Shown: positions 1 through 9,600 of the stretch, piece by piece
Numbering within the stretch: position 1 is the first letter of the stretch
How the letters are laid out: each line of letters begins with the position of its first letter
Assembly (NCBI GenBank): GCA_019739335.1
Contig: CP073261.1
Span: 1,680,818 to 1,744,817, forward strand
Direction of reading: 5' to 3'
Length of the DNA: 64,000 nt
Source of the DNA: Erythrobacter sp.
GTDB taxonomy: Bacteria; Pseudomonadota; Alphaproteobacteria; Sphingomonadales; Sphingomonadaceae
The notes under the pieces: generated by a model
What the model was told of the DNA's origin: nothing
Database searches by the model: none
The model's input: only the letters and a program-made list of their open reading frames with translations
Program-made: the position numbers and the translations under genes

Positions 1-882
1 GGGAGTTACATCCGCGTCGATGACGGGGTCACCGAAGGCGGGGAGGTGTCGATCTTCTACGATCCGATGATCGCCAAGCTGATCACCTGGGCACCGACCC
101 GCGAGGAAGCCGCCGATCTCCAGATCGCCGCGCTCGACAAGTTCGAGATCGAAGGCCTCGGCCACAACATCGATTTCCTCTCCGCACTGATGCAACACCC
201 GCGCTTCCGCAGCGGCGAGATCACCACCGGCTTCATCGCGGAGGAATATCCCGATGGCTTTACCGGGGCGGAGACCTCGCCCGAACTGCTGCGCACTATC
301 GCGGCGCTGATCGCCGGGGCCGAATGCACCCACCGCGCCCGCGCCGGGCGGATCAGCGAGCGGCTCAACGGTGCGCCGTCGCCCGGATCGGACTGGGCCG
401 TGAAGCTGGGCGGAGCGCAATATGCGGTCACGCTGGGTGACGGCGGCGCGCATGTCGATGGCGAGTGGGTCGCGGGCACCTGGGACTGGCAGCCGGGAAT
501 GCGGCTTTCCACCGCCAGTGCCGATGACACCGAACTTGGCGTGCAATTGCAGCGCGACGGAGCCTGGTGGAAGCTCACCACCCGCGGCGCGCGCCATCGC
601 GGCATGGCGCTCCCTGCGCGGCACGCCAGCCACGCCGCGCACATGCTGGAGAAGGTGCCGCCCGACACTTCCAAGCTGCTGCTCTGCCCAATGCCCGGCC
701 TGCTGGTGAAACTGCACGTCGGCGAAGGCGAAGCGGTGGAAGCTGGTCAGCCGCTCGCCACGGTGGAAGCGATGAAGATGGAAAACATCCTCCGCGCCGA
801 AAAGTCGGGTAAGGTCGCGAAAATCAACGCTGCCCAAGGCGAAACGCTGGTGGTGGACGCGGTGATTCTGGAACTCGAATAG
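1..882 (+). CDS. acetyl/propionyl-CoA carboxylase alpha subunit, C-terminal part
   Basis: The reading frame is open from the first base of the window, so the gene is cut at its 5' end and 293 codons are visible. The fragment starts in the end of the biotin carboxylase domain ([11 protein letters not shown]) and finishes with a biotinyl-carrier domain. The biotin-accepting lysine sits in AMKMEN, near visible residue 259. The enzyme carboxylates biotin with ATP and bicarbonate, probably for propionyl-CoA in the methylmalonyl pathway. An enoyl-CoA hydratase follows 8 bases later, which fits a fatty or branched-chain acid catabolism operon. Propionyl versus 3-methylcrotonyl specificity cannot be settled from this part. 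Confidence 0.9.
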   Translation, partial: GSYIRVDDGVTEGGEVSIFYDPMIAKLITWAPTREEAADLQIAALDKFEIEGLGHNIDFLSALMQHPRFRSGEITTGFIAEEYPDGFTGAETSPELLRTIAALIAGAECTHRARAGRISERLNGAPSPGSDWAVKLGGAQYAVTLGDGGAHVDGEWVAGTWDWQPGMRLSTASADDTELGVQLQRDGAWWKLTTRGARHRGMALPARHASHAAHMLEKVPPDTSKLLLCPMPGLLVKLHVGEGEAVEAGQPLATVEAMKMENILRAEKSGKVAKINAAQGETLVVDAVILELE

Positions 883-890
883 GAACCCCG

Positions 891-1670
891 ATGGCTTACG
901 AAACGATCACCACCCGCACCCACGGTGCTGTCACCGTCATCACCCTCAACCGCCCCGAAGCGCTGAACGCGCTCAACAGCACGGTGCTGGCCGAACTGAG
1001 CGACGCTTTCGCCGCCTTCGAGGCCGTTGCGGGGCAGCATTGCGCCGTCGTGACCGGATCGGGCGACAAGGCCTTTGCCGCCGGTGCCGACATCAAGGAA
1101 ATGGCCGACAAGCCTGCCGCCGATTTCTTCCTCGAAGATTTCTTTGCCGGCTGGAACACGATGACCGCCAGCACCCGCAAGCCGTGGATCGCGGCGGTCA
1201 ACGGCTTTGCGCTCGGCGGCGGCTGCGAGCTGGCGATGATGGCCGATTTCATCATCGCTTCGGAGAATGCCAAGTTTGGCCAGCCGGAAATCCGCCTCGG
1301 CGTCGCCCCCGGCATGGGCGGCAGCCAGCGGCTCACCCGCGCGGTGGGCAAGGCCAAGGCGATGGACCTGTGCCTGACCGGGCGGATGATGGACGCGGCC
1401 GAAGCCGAGCGCGCCGGGCTGGTCAGCCGCGTGGTGCCCCACGCGGACCTGCTGGAGGAAGCAATCAAGGCCGCCGAGGCGATTGCGGCAATGCCGCCGA
1501 TGGCCGCGATGGTGAACAAGGAACTGGTCAACGCCGCGTTCGAGACCACGCTGGCGCAGGGGATGCTGCACGAACGTCGCCTGTTCCAGATCCTCACCGC
1601 CACCGAGGACCGGGTGGAAGGGATGAAGGCTTTCGTCGAGAAGCGCCCGGCGGCGTGGAAGGGGCGCTAG
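891..1670 (+). CDS. enoyl-CoA hydratase
   Basis: A 259-residue crotonase-family enzyme, the normal length for a monofunctional hydratase. It adds water to trans-2-enoyl-CoA in beta-oxidation. The oxyanion-hole segments AAGADIKEM (residues 63-71) and [10 protein letters not shown] (107-116) are intact. Both catalytic glutamates, E113 and E133, are present with the spacing of 20 seen in classical crotonases. It starts 8 bases after the carboxylase subunit and is probably cotranscribed with it. Other crotonase activities (isomerase, hydrolase) are less likely because both glutamates are kept. Confidence 0.92.
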   Translation: MAYETITTRTHGAVTVITLNRPEALNALNSTVLAELSDAFAAFEAVAGQHCAVVTGSGDKAFAAGADIKEMADKPAADFFLEDFFAGWNTMTASTRKPWIAAVNGFALGGGCELAMMADFIIASENAKFGQPEIRLGVAPGMGGSQRLTRAVGKAKAMDLCLTGRMMDAAEAERAGLVSRVVPHADLLEEAIKAAEAIAAMPPMAAMVNKELVNAAFETTLAQGMLHERRLFQILTATEDRVEGMKAFVEKRPAAWKGR

Positions 1671-1675
1671 GCGCT

Positions 1676-2626
1676 GTGTTGCGCGCGTTTTGCGCCCTGT
1701 TGCTGGCCTTTGCGCTCGCCGCCTGCGCGGCAGTGCAGCCCAGCTCTGGCGAGAAGCGCATAGCACTGACCTTCGACGACATTCCGCGCGATGCCGGGGC
1801 CTTCCTCGACCGCGGCGAGAGACCCGCCATGCTGCGCGCGGCTTTGCGCGAGGCGGGGGTGGAGCAGGCCGCGTTCTTCATCAATCCCGCCAGCCTGAAC
1901 CGGCATCCTGACGGGGTGACACAGATCCTCGCTTATGCCGCCGATGGCCACGTGCTCGCCAACCATTCGAACACCCACCCCGCGCTCAGCCAGACCCCGG
2001 CGGCGGACTACATCGCCGATATCGATGCGGCGGAGGCATGGCTCTCGCAACTGGAAGGCCACCGCCCGTGGTTCCGCTATCCCTATCTCGACGAAGGACG
2101 CAATGATGTGGCCAAGCGCGATGCGGTGCGCGCGGCGCTGGCCGAGCGGGGGTTAGTCAACGGCTATGTCACCGTCGATGCCAGCGACTGGTTCTACGAG
2201 CAGGCGGCCATCGATGCCACCGCGGCAGGGCAAGCAATCGACCGGGAAGCGCTGCGCGACCTCTATGTCGAAAGCCATGTCGAGGCGGCGGAGTTCTACG
2301 ATGCGCTGGCACAGCAGGCGCTGGGCCGCTCGCCTGCGCACGTTATGCTGCTGCACGAGACCGATCTGGCCGCGCTCTATATCGGCGATCTGGTGGCGGC
2401 GCTACGGGCGAACGGCTGGACGATCATCTCCGCCGACGAGGCCTTCGCCGATCCCATCGCGCCTCTCGCCGCGACCTACGACACGCCCTCTGCGCAGGGC
2501 ACCCTGACCGAGCAGATTGCCTGGCAGCGAGACCTACCCGCGCCGCGCTGGTATGCCCGCAACAATACCGATTTCGCCCAGACCGAATTCGACCGGCGTG
2601 TGCTCGGGGGCGCGCGCCAGGACTAA
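1676..2626 (+). CDS. polysaccharide deacetylase family lipoprotein
   Basis: A 316-residue protein starting at GTG 1676, five bases after the hydratase stop; this start gives a complete lipoprotein signal with lipobox LAAC and lipidated Cys17. The NodB-type domain shows TFDD at residues 32-35 (metal-binding aspartates D34/D35) and the zinc pair H97/H101 in HSNTH. RYPYLDEG follows as the next NodB motif. It probably removes N- or O-acetyl groups from a cell-wall or capsular sugar at the membrane-periplasm face; the substrate is unknown. Sharing an operon with acyl-CoA genes looks incidental. Confidence 0.82.
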   Translation: MLRAFCALLLAFALAACAAVQPSSGEKRIALTFDDIPRDAGAFLDRGERPAMLRAALREAGVEQAAFFINPASLNRHPDGVTQILAYAADGHVLANHSNTHPALSQTPAADYIADIDAAEAWLSQLEGHRPWFRYPYLDEGRNDVAKRDAVRAALAERGLVNGYVTVDASDWFYEQAAIDATAAGQAIDREALRDLYVESHVEAAEFYDALAQQALGRSPAHVMLLHETDLAALYIGDLVAALRANGWTIISADEAFADPIAPLAATYDTPSAQGTLTEQIAWQRDLPAPRWYARNNTDFAQTEFDRRVLGGARQD

Positions 2627-2761
2627 AGCCAACCGCGCAGGATCATTCCGACCAATCCCAGCGTGGCCACATTCGCCGCCCGGATACCCGCCATCCTGAG
2701 CAGACGCTGCAAAGGGGGGATGGGTCACCCAGCAGTGAAACTCCTCGTCAGCCACTTTCCC
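2623..2761 (-). pseudogene. decayed cydB 3' tail plus DUF2474 remnant
   Basis: Read on the minus strand, 2761 to about 2735 gives GKVADEEFH, nearly identical to the last nine residues of the intact CydB at 20061-21062 (GKVADEGYH). The stop/start overlap TGATG of the intact pair is replaced by TGCTG. From about 2712 to 2623, in another frame, comes a segment matching residues 20-48 of the intact DUF2474 protein at 21062-21217: 19 of 29 residues identical, for example MAGI, VLGAV versus TLGLV, and a final LR-W-L. Only a late internal ATG remains and the frame between the parts is broken. It looks like the leftover of a second cydAB-DUF2474 locus. Confidence 0.62.
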
Positions 2762-2789
2762 GTTCCGTTTCGCGACGTGCGAGATGACT

Positions 2790-3257
2790 CTAAAGCTTCC
2801 GCCCTTTTTCCAGATAGCTCTCTGGGATCCGCAGTGCCGCCGTCGCCTCCCGGGTTTCGCGCAGGAAGGTCAGCAGCGCCGCCATCAGCAGGCCGATGGC
2901 GCAGATGAACGTGCCGGCCGCCACCGGATTGAGCCCGGCGTGGGCGAATTCCTCCACGAACAGCAGCATCACCGTGACTCCGATCGCCAGCCCAGCCAGC
3001 ACCAGCAGCAGCAGCGCCCGACCGATCAGCGCGATGCGGTGATCGAGCGTGCGGATTTCACGCACAACCATGTCGTGCTCCATCCCCTCGGTCGTGCTAT
3101 GCAGCTGCTGCAGTTCGCGGCTGCGATCGACCACCCGGCCAAGCCGCTGGGTAAGCGTGGCGATGAGGTTGCCGATCGCGACCAGCACGAACACCGGCGC
3201 CAGCGCCAGCTGGATGGTCTGGGCGATCATCCCGTCGCTGCCGATCAGCCCGCCCAT
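2790..3257 (-). CDS. DUF2721 family membrane protein
   Basis: A 155-residue membrane protein of the DUF2721 family, function unknown. It begins with a hydrophobic segment (about residues 10-32), then a basic/acidic stretch (RLGRVVDRSREL) that may form a coiled coil, then two close membrane segments (about 80-130) separated by a short polar turn. It sits between the cydB/DUF2474 remnant and the mannose-1-phosphate guanylyltransferase, starting 2 bases from the stop of the latter, so the two are probably cotranscribed. Nothing in the sequence points to a substrate or enzymatic role. Confidence 0.8.
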   Translation of the reverse strand: MGGLIGSDGMIAQTIQLALAPVFVLVAIGNLIATLTQRLGRVVDRSRELQQLHSTTEGMEHDMVVREIRTLDHRIALIGRALLLLVLAGLAIGVTVMLLFVEEFAHAGLNPVAAGTFICAIGLLMAALLTFLRETREATAALRIPESYLEKGRKL

Positions 3258-3258
3258 G

Positions 3259-4290
3259 CTACTGGTTACTCGCCCCGGTCAGCTTGCCGACTTTCTGTGC
3301 GCCCGCCATGCTGGTGACCAGCACTTCGTTGCCATCGACCACCACGGCCACATCGGAAAGCCCGATCACCGAAATGCGCGGGCCATCGGTATCGGCGAGG
3401 ACATTGGTGCAATCGATCAGCTCGACATTGCCGCGCACCCGGTTGCCCTGCGCGTCACCTTCGCGCGCATCGCGCAGCGCAGGCCAGCCGCCGATATCGG
3501 ACCAGCCCATCGACACCGGCACCATCGCCGCGCGGTCGGTGGCTTCCATCACCGCGTAATCGACCGATTCAGATTCGACTGACGCAAAGGGCTCTGGAGC
3601 GGGATGAAAGCGCGCGCCATCCTCCCGGCCTTCGCTTACCGATTGCCGCGCCGCCGCAGCGAGCGCCGGGCGATGACGCTCCAATTCCGCCAAGAAAGCC
3701 CCGGCGCGGAAGGCGAAAATCCCGCCGTTCCAGCTGTAGCCGCCGTGGGCGAGAAACTGGCTCGCACGCTCCAGATCGGGCTTTTCGACAAACCGCTCCA
3801 CGGCGTAACCACCTGGCAATTCCTCGCCGCGCAAGATGTAGCCATAGCCGGTTTCGGGATGGGTCGGAGTGATGCCGAAGGCGACCATGTAATCCTGTGC
3901 GGCCAATGCAGCAGCGGCCTGCGCAGCGGCGCGGAAGGCTGGGACATCGGCGATATGGTGATCGCTCGGGCAAACCAGCATCACCGCATCTGCGGGCAGC
4001 AGCAGCGCGGCGAGCGCAATGGCGGCGGCGGTGTTCTTCGCTTCGGGCTCCACCACGATCCGCGCCTGCGCCCCGTGCAACTGTTCCTCGACATGTTCCA
4101 GATGTGCCGTGCCGGTGACGATCGTCGGCGCGGCGAATTTCGCGGGGTCAGCGCAGCGCGCGAGCGTCTGTTCGAACAGTGTCGTTTCCCCCACCAGTGG
4201 CAGGAACGGCTTGGGCTTGACCTTGCGGCTGCGCGGCCAGAGCCGGGTGCCGCTGCCGCCGCACATGATGACAGGATGGATCAGGGTCAT
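3259..4290 (-). CDS. mannose-1-phosphate guanylyltransferase
   Basis: A 343-residue nucleotidyltransferase that makes GDP-mannose from GTP and mannose-1-phosphate. The activation motif GGSGTRLWP lies at residues 11-19, with the pyrophosphorylase lysine region KPKPFLPL just after, and FVEKPDLERA in the sugar-binding part. It lacks the isomerase domain of bifunctional ManC/AlgA enzymes, so it is the short form. ATG 4290 was chosen over an in-frame start 27 bases upstream because AAGG lies just before it and the protein then begins directly before the motif. GDP-mannose would feed exopolysaccharide or glycan synthesis. Confidence 0.9.
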   Translation of the reverse strand: MTLIHPVIMCGGSGTRLWPRSRKVKPKPFLPLVGETTLFEQTLARCADPAKFAAPTIVTGTAHLEHVEEQLHGAQARIVVEPEAKNTAAAIALAALLLPADAVMLVCPSDHHIADVPAFRAAAQAAAALAAQDYMVAFGITPTHPETGYGYILRGEELPGGYAVERFVEKPDLERASQFLAHGGYSWNGGIFAFRAGAFLAELERHRPALAAAARQSVSEGREDGARFHPAPEPFASVESESVDYAVMEATDRAAMVPVSMGWSDIGGWPALRDAREGDAQGNRVRGNVELIDCTNVLADTDGPRISVIGLSDVAVVVDGNEVLVTSMAGAQKVGKLTGASNQ

Positions 4291-4344
4291 GCTGGGCCTT
4301 CGTAAACGCGGTTTCATTGCGAATAGCGCGATGGCGCAGAATTG

Positions 4345-5094
4345 CTACCGCCGGGTGAAATCCTGCCGCCAGCCGTAGCGCGCGGGCACCGGATTGCCCG
4401 CCGCGTCGGTGGCCGGGTTAAAGCGGATGCGCTCGATCACCAGCGGGCAGACCAGCGCGTTGGTGGCCGGGTCCGGGCCGGGATTGGTCACGCTGCAATC
4501 CGAAGCGCGCCCGTCCACTCCCACGGTGAAGGCTACGGTTACCGACGTTCCATAGCGGATTTCTCGACCGCCTGCGGGAATCGGGAAATCGCGCGCCGCA
4601 TCGATCCGGCCCGAACGCACCGATGGCCCCACGGCCACCGCGCCGCCAGTCCCCGATCCGCCGCGCCCGCTGCCGGTGCCGCTCCCTGTTCCGCCAGCGC
4701 CGGTGCCGTCGCCATCATTGCGCGCGCCGGAATTGTTCTCCGCGCCAGTGGAGGAGGCGCGCGGCGCGGGGCTGGGGCGCGGTAGCGGGTTTTCAGGCGC
4801 GACAACCGCGCGCGGCGTCGCCTCGCGCCCCTCCTCGCCCGCCGCGCCTTCGTCCGGCGCAGGCGGGGAAATGCTCGGCTCAACTTCGGGCTCTTCGTAG
4901 GTGCGCACGGTAACGGTGACGATCGAGGTCGCCTGCTCGATCACGCTGGCGGTGAATTCGGGCACCAGCAGCCGCGCAAGTCCATATAGCACCGCCAGGT
5001 GGAACAGCACCAGCAGCAGCACGAGCTTCCAGTCCAGCCGCTTGCGGGTCGCGGCAAAGCTGGGCGGCGGCTGGTCGTCGGGCACTTCGATCAT
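4345..5094 (-). CDS. energy transducer TonB family protein
   Basis: A 249-residue TonB-like protein. It has a short cytoplasmic tail, one membrane segment at about residues 22-43, a long Pro/Glu and Gly/Ser-rich periplasmic linker (about 70-160), and a C-terminal TonB domain (about 165-249) with VTVAFTVGVDGRASDC and RIRFNPATDAAGNPV. Such proteins pass proton-motive-force energy from ExbB/ExbD to outer-membrane receptors; no exbB/exbD is in this window. Its ATG overlaps the sulfatase stop by 4 bases (ATGA), so the two are translationally coupled. Whether it serves receptors or only shares the TonB C-terminal fold is open. Confidence 0.85.
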   Translation of the reverse strand: MIEVPDDQPPPSFAATRKRLDWKLVLLLVLFHLAVLYGLARLLVPEFTASVIEQATSIVTVTVRTYEEPEVEPSISPPAPDEGAAGEEGREATPRAVVAPENPLPRPSPAPRASSTGAENNSGARNDGDGTGAGGTGSGTGSGRGGSGTGGAVAVGPSVRSGRIDAARDFPIPAGGREIRYGTSVTVAFTVGVDGRASDCSVTNPGPDPATNALVCPLVIERIRFNPATDAAGNPVPARYGWRQDFTRR

Positions 5095-6509
5095 GGATTG
5101 GGCGAACCGAACCTGTCGACCATTTCGCCGGGGCTGAACTGGTAGCTGCGCGCGGTCGGATCGTTCAACATCCTCGCGTTCCAGGCATCGAAAGCATCGC
5201 GCAGTTCGGCAAACAGGTCAGGCATCCGGGTCTTGAGATTGGCGCGCTCCATCGGATCGTCAACGACGTTGAAGAGGAATTCGTTTCCGCGGATCGACAG
5301 GTATTTGAACGGCCCCCGCCGCACCGCCTTCTGGTCTCCCGACAGGTAACGCCAGAACAGCGTGCGTTCGGGCATGGCACCGCCAGCCAGTGCGGGGCGA
5401 ATATCCACCCCGTCGCTGGGGAACGCCGGATCGGGAGCGCTGCCTGCGGCGGCAAGGAAAGTCGGCAGGAAATCCATCGACAGCGCCGGGGTGTCGCTTT
5501 CGCTGCCCGGCGGCGTGAGGCCCGGCCACTTGACGATGAAAGGCACCCTGATCCCGCCTTCGAGTAGTTCGGTCTTGCGCCCGTTGAACGGCCAGGTGTC
5601 CGAAAACCGCTCCCCGCCGTTGTCGCTGGTGAATACCACCACGGTATCCTGTTCCAGCCCCAGTACGGCCAGCCGCGCCAGCACCCGGCCAATGTTGGCA
5701 TCGAGATTGGTCACCATAGCGGCATAGGTTTCCATGTCGCCGCCGTCGAAATGGGTGATCGTCAGGCCGAGCCTGTCCGGTGGAAGATCGGCGAGCCGCG
5801 CGGATTCGGCGCGACCCTGCGCGTCGTTGGCTTCCCACGGCCAGTGCGGCGCAGTGAAGTGCAGCGAGAGGAGCCAAGGCTTGTCTGCTTCGGCGGCGCG
5901 GGCGTCGAGGAATTCAATGCTGCGGTCCGCCAGCAGATCGGTGTAATAGCCGACCCGCTCGATCGGCACGTCGCCATCCCACAGATCGCGCGCATTATTC
6001 ACTTCATGGGTGAAGTAATCGACCCCGCCGCCGCGGTTGCCCCAGAACTCGTCGTAACCGCTTTGCAATGGGCCAAAGTCGGGCAGCGGCCCCATGTGCC
6101 ATTTGCCGACCAGTGCGGTGTGATAGCCGCTGGCGCGCAGCAGCGATGGCAGGGTGGGATGGTCGGGCGGCAGACCGATGCCGGGCGTGCCCAGCGGCTC
6201 ATCCAGGCCGATGCGAATGCGGTACTGGTATCGCCCGGTGATCAGCCCCACGCGCGTGGCGGAGCAGACCGCGCTGTTTGAATAGCCGTGGGTAAAGCGC
6301 ATTCCCTGCGCCGCAAGCCCGTCCAGCACCGGCGTTTCATAGTCACGCCGTCCGTAACAGGAGAGATCGGCGTAGCCCAGATCGTCGGCCATGATGAACA
6401 GGAAGTTCGGCCTGCGTCCGGGTGTATGGGCCAGTCCCGGCACGGTCAGCGCCAGCGTGGCGGCTCCGGCGGCGCTCGCCATGGCGTTGCGGCGTGTGAA
6501 TGTGGTCAT
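5091..6509 (-). CDS. Tat-type exported sulfatase
   Basis: A 472-residue sulfatase of the alkaline phosphatase superfamily that would hydrolyse sulfate esters in the periplasm. The N terminus has a twin-arginine pair (TRRNAM, residues 5-10) and a hydrophobic Ala-rich stretch, as in Tat signals. Metal-binding aspartates are in IMADDLGY (D42/D43). The formylglycine site is Cys82 in CSATR. ATG 6509 was chosen because it gives this signal and is preceded by a strong GGGGAGGG ribosome site. It overlaps the downstream TonB gene. Substrate unknown; a sulfated polysaccharide is plausible. No formylglycine-generating enzyme is in the window. Confidence 0.88.
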   Translation of the reverse strand: MTTFTRRNAMASAAGAATLALTVPGLAHTPGRRPNFLFIMADDLGYADLSCYGRRDYETPVLDGLAAQGMRFTHGYSNSAVCSATRVGLITGRYQYRIRIGLDEPLGTPGIGLPPDHPTLPSLLRASGYHTALVGKWHMGPLPDFGPLQSGYDEFWGNRGGGVDYFTHEVNNARDLWDGDVPIERVGYYTDLLADRSIEFLDARAAEADKPWLLSLHFTAPHWPWEANDAQGRAESARLADLPPDRLGLTITHFDGGDMETYAAMVTNLDANIGRVLARLAVLGLEQDTVVVFTSDNGGERFSDTWPFNGRKTELLEGGIRVPFIVKWPGLTPPGSESDTPALSMDFLPTFLAAAGSAPDPAFPSDGVDIRPALAGGAMPERTLFWRYLSGDQKAVRRGPFKYLSIRGNEFLFNVVDDPMERANLKTRMPDLFAELRDAFDAWNARMLNDPTARSYQFSPGEMVDRFGSPNP

Positions 6510-6611
6510 CCGGCCCTCCCCGGCCCAATTTCTCCGGGCGCCATCCTGCCCGCGAAGAGGGCACGGCGCAACCGCTCGACGCGGGCGGAGCGAATGCCTA
6601 GACCGGCGCGC

Positions 6612-9600
6612 ATGACCGGCTCCTATCGCTTCGCCATCGATCGCGGCGGCACCTTTACCGACGTAGTCGCGCAATTGCCCGACGGGCGGCTGGCGACGGC
6701 AAAGCTGCTTTCAAGCAACCCAGAGCACTATGCCGATGCCGCCAGCGAGGCCGTACGGCGGATCTTGGCCGAGCACGGTCCTGCCCCAATTTCCGAACTG
6801 CGGATCGGCACCACCATCGCCACCAATGCGCTGCTGGAACGGCAGGGCGCGAAAGTGGCACTGGCCATCACCCGCGGCCACCGCGATGCGCTGCGGATCG
6901 GCAATCAGGCGCGGCCGGATATTTTCGCCCGCCATATCGTCCTTCCCGAACGGCTCGAACGGCATGTGATCGAAATCGACGAACGGGTGGGCGCTCAGGG
7001 TGAAGTGATCCACCCGCTCGATGAGGAGTCCGCGCGGCGCGATCTGGTGGCCCTGCGCGAACAAGGGGTGGAAGCGCTCGCGATCATCCTGCTGCACGGC
7101 TGGACCTTCACCCATCATGAGGCAAGGCTGGCGGCAATCGCCCGCGAACTGGGGTTCACGCAGGTGAGCGCCAGCCATGAGGTCTCGCCGCTGATCCGGC
7201 TGGTGCCCCGCGGCGATACCACCGTGGCGGACGCCTATCTCTCGCCGGTGATCCGCACCTATGTCGAACAACTGGCCGCACGGCTGCCCGATCATGGCGC
7301 CCTGCGCTTCATGCAATCGAACGGCGGGCTGGCCGACGCCCATGCCTTTCGCGGCAAGGATGCCGTGCTGTCCGGCCCGGCGGGAGGCGTGGTGGGCATG
7401 GTGCAGACCAGTGCCGCGCTCGGCTATACCAAGCTGATCGGGTTCGACATGGGCGGAACCAGCACCGATGTCTGCCACTATGCGGGCGAGTATGAGCGGA
7501 CCGGCAGCAGCGTGGTAGCAGGCGTCCGGATTGCCGCGCCGATGATGCAGTTGCACACGGTGGCGGCGGGCGGCGGCTCGGTGTGCTGGTTCGACGGGCA
7601 GCGGCTGCGCGTCGGCCCGCAAAGCGCAGGGGCGGACCCTGGTCCGGCCTGCTATCGGAAGGGCGGGCCGCTGACGGTGACCGACTGTAACCTGGTACTG
7701 GACCGGATCGACCCGGCGCAGTTCCCGCACGTATTCGGCGCTGAAGGCAATCTGCCGCTTGATCCCGAAGCGTCGCTGGCGCGGCTGGAGGAAATGCGCA
7801 CCACGCTGCCGACGCCGGTAAGCGCGAAGGAACTGGCCGAGGCTTTCCTCGCGCTGGCGGTGGACGAAATGGCCAATGCCATCCGCAAGATCAGCACCGC
7901 GCGCGGGCACGATGTCTCCAGCCATGCGCTCGCCAGTTTCGGCGGCGCAGGCGGGCAATTCGCCTGCCGCGTGGCGGACGAACTGGGAATGGCAACAGTG
8001 CTGGTCCACCCGCTCGCCGGGATGCTGAGCGCCTACGGCATCGGCCTTGCCCCGGTGGTGGCAATCCGCGAGGCGGGGGTGGTGAAGCCACTGGTTGAAG
8101 ATTTTTCGGCGGCGCTCGCCATGCTGGAGGAGCAGGCCAAGGGCGACCTGTTGGCGCAGGGCATCTCTGCGGATCGCATATCGCTCACACCACGCCTGCG
8201 GCTCCGGTTCGAAGGCAGCGATACGACGCTCGACCTGCCATTGACCGACGATGCCGATGTCGCGTTCCGCACCCAACACCGCCACCGCTTTGGCTGGTCG
8301 GACGACAACGCTCCGGTAGTGCTCGAAGCCCTGAGCGTGGAAGCGCAGGGGAGCGCCGGGGGGCTGGACGGTGTGGAGGCGGCGGAGACAGGCGACGAAG
8401 CCGAGGTAACCGGCCCGGCCATGATCGCCGGAGACGGCTCTACCCTGATCGTCGAGAAGGGCTGGCAAGCACGGCGGAGATCCTGCGGCAGCTATGTGGT
8501 CACCCGCACTGCCTCGCGCGCGCAGCATCAAGCAGAAAGCACGCCTGACGATCTTGCGGTCGATCCGCTCCGCCTTGCGCTGTTCAACAATCGCTTCATG
8601 GCGATTGCCGAAGAAATGGGCGTGGTGCTCGAAGCCACGGCCAGCTCGGTCAACATCAAGGAACGGCTGGATTTCTCCTGCGCGCTGTTCGATGCCGAGG
8701 GGTCGCTGATCGCCAATGCGCCGCATATTCCGGTGCATCTGGGCAGTATGTCGGCGAGTATCCGCCGTGTGATTTCAAATCGCGCCGAGAGCGCGCGCGG
8801 CATTCGGCGCGGCGATGCCTATTGCCTCAACGATCCCTACCACGGCGGCACCCACCTGCCCGATATAACGGTGATCGTGCCGGTGTTCTGGAGTGACGGC
8901 AGCACCAGCCCCGACGCCTTCGTCGCCGCGCGCGGCCACCATGCCGATGTCGGCGGAATCGCGTCTGGCTCGATGCCGCCCGACAGCCGCAGCATCGATG
9001 ACGAAGGGGTGCGGCTGGACGATGTGCTGCTGGTGGACGAGGGGCACCTTTGCGAAGCGGAGATGCGCGCCCTGCTCGGCTCCGGCCCGCATCCGGCGCG
9101 CAATCCGGATCGCAACCTGGCCGACCTGAAGGCGCAACTCGCTGCCTGCGCGCGCGGGGCGGACCTGCTCAAGGCGGCGGCGTCAGAGCATGGCGGGGAA
9201 GTGGTCGCCGCCTATATGGGCCACGTGCTCGACAACGGCGAAGCGGCGGTGCGGGCGCTGTTGCGTCACTTGCCCGAAGGCCGGTTCAGCTACGCGATGG
9301 ACAACGGTGCGCAGGTTTGTCTGGCTATCACTATCGACCGAGACAAACGTATGGCGCTGTTCGATTTCGCCGGGACCAGCGACCAGTTGCCCGACAATTT
9401 CAACGCTCCTGAAGCGATTACACGCGCTGCTGTGCTCTATGCCCTGCGCTGCCTGATCGACGACGAGGTGCCACTGAACGACGGTTGCCTGCGCCCGGTC
9501 ACCCTGCGCATTCCGCCCGGATCGATGCTTGCGCCGCAGCCGCCCGCGGCGATCGTGGCGGGCAATGTCGAGACCAGCCAGGTCGTCACCGATTGCGTGC

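Noticed and set aside
2534..2755. A 73-codon minus-strand reading frame across the deacetylase end
   Set aside because: It overlaps the deacetylase end and its first residues are the CydB-tail remnant read through a lost stop; the rest is not protein-like. It is treated as part of the pseudogene.
6711..8738. A 675-codon open frame antisense to 5-oxoprolinase
   Set aside because: Composition is rich in His, Arg and Gln with no recognisable domain, and the sense strand encodes a conserved enzyme.
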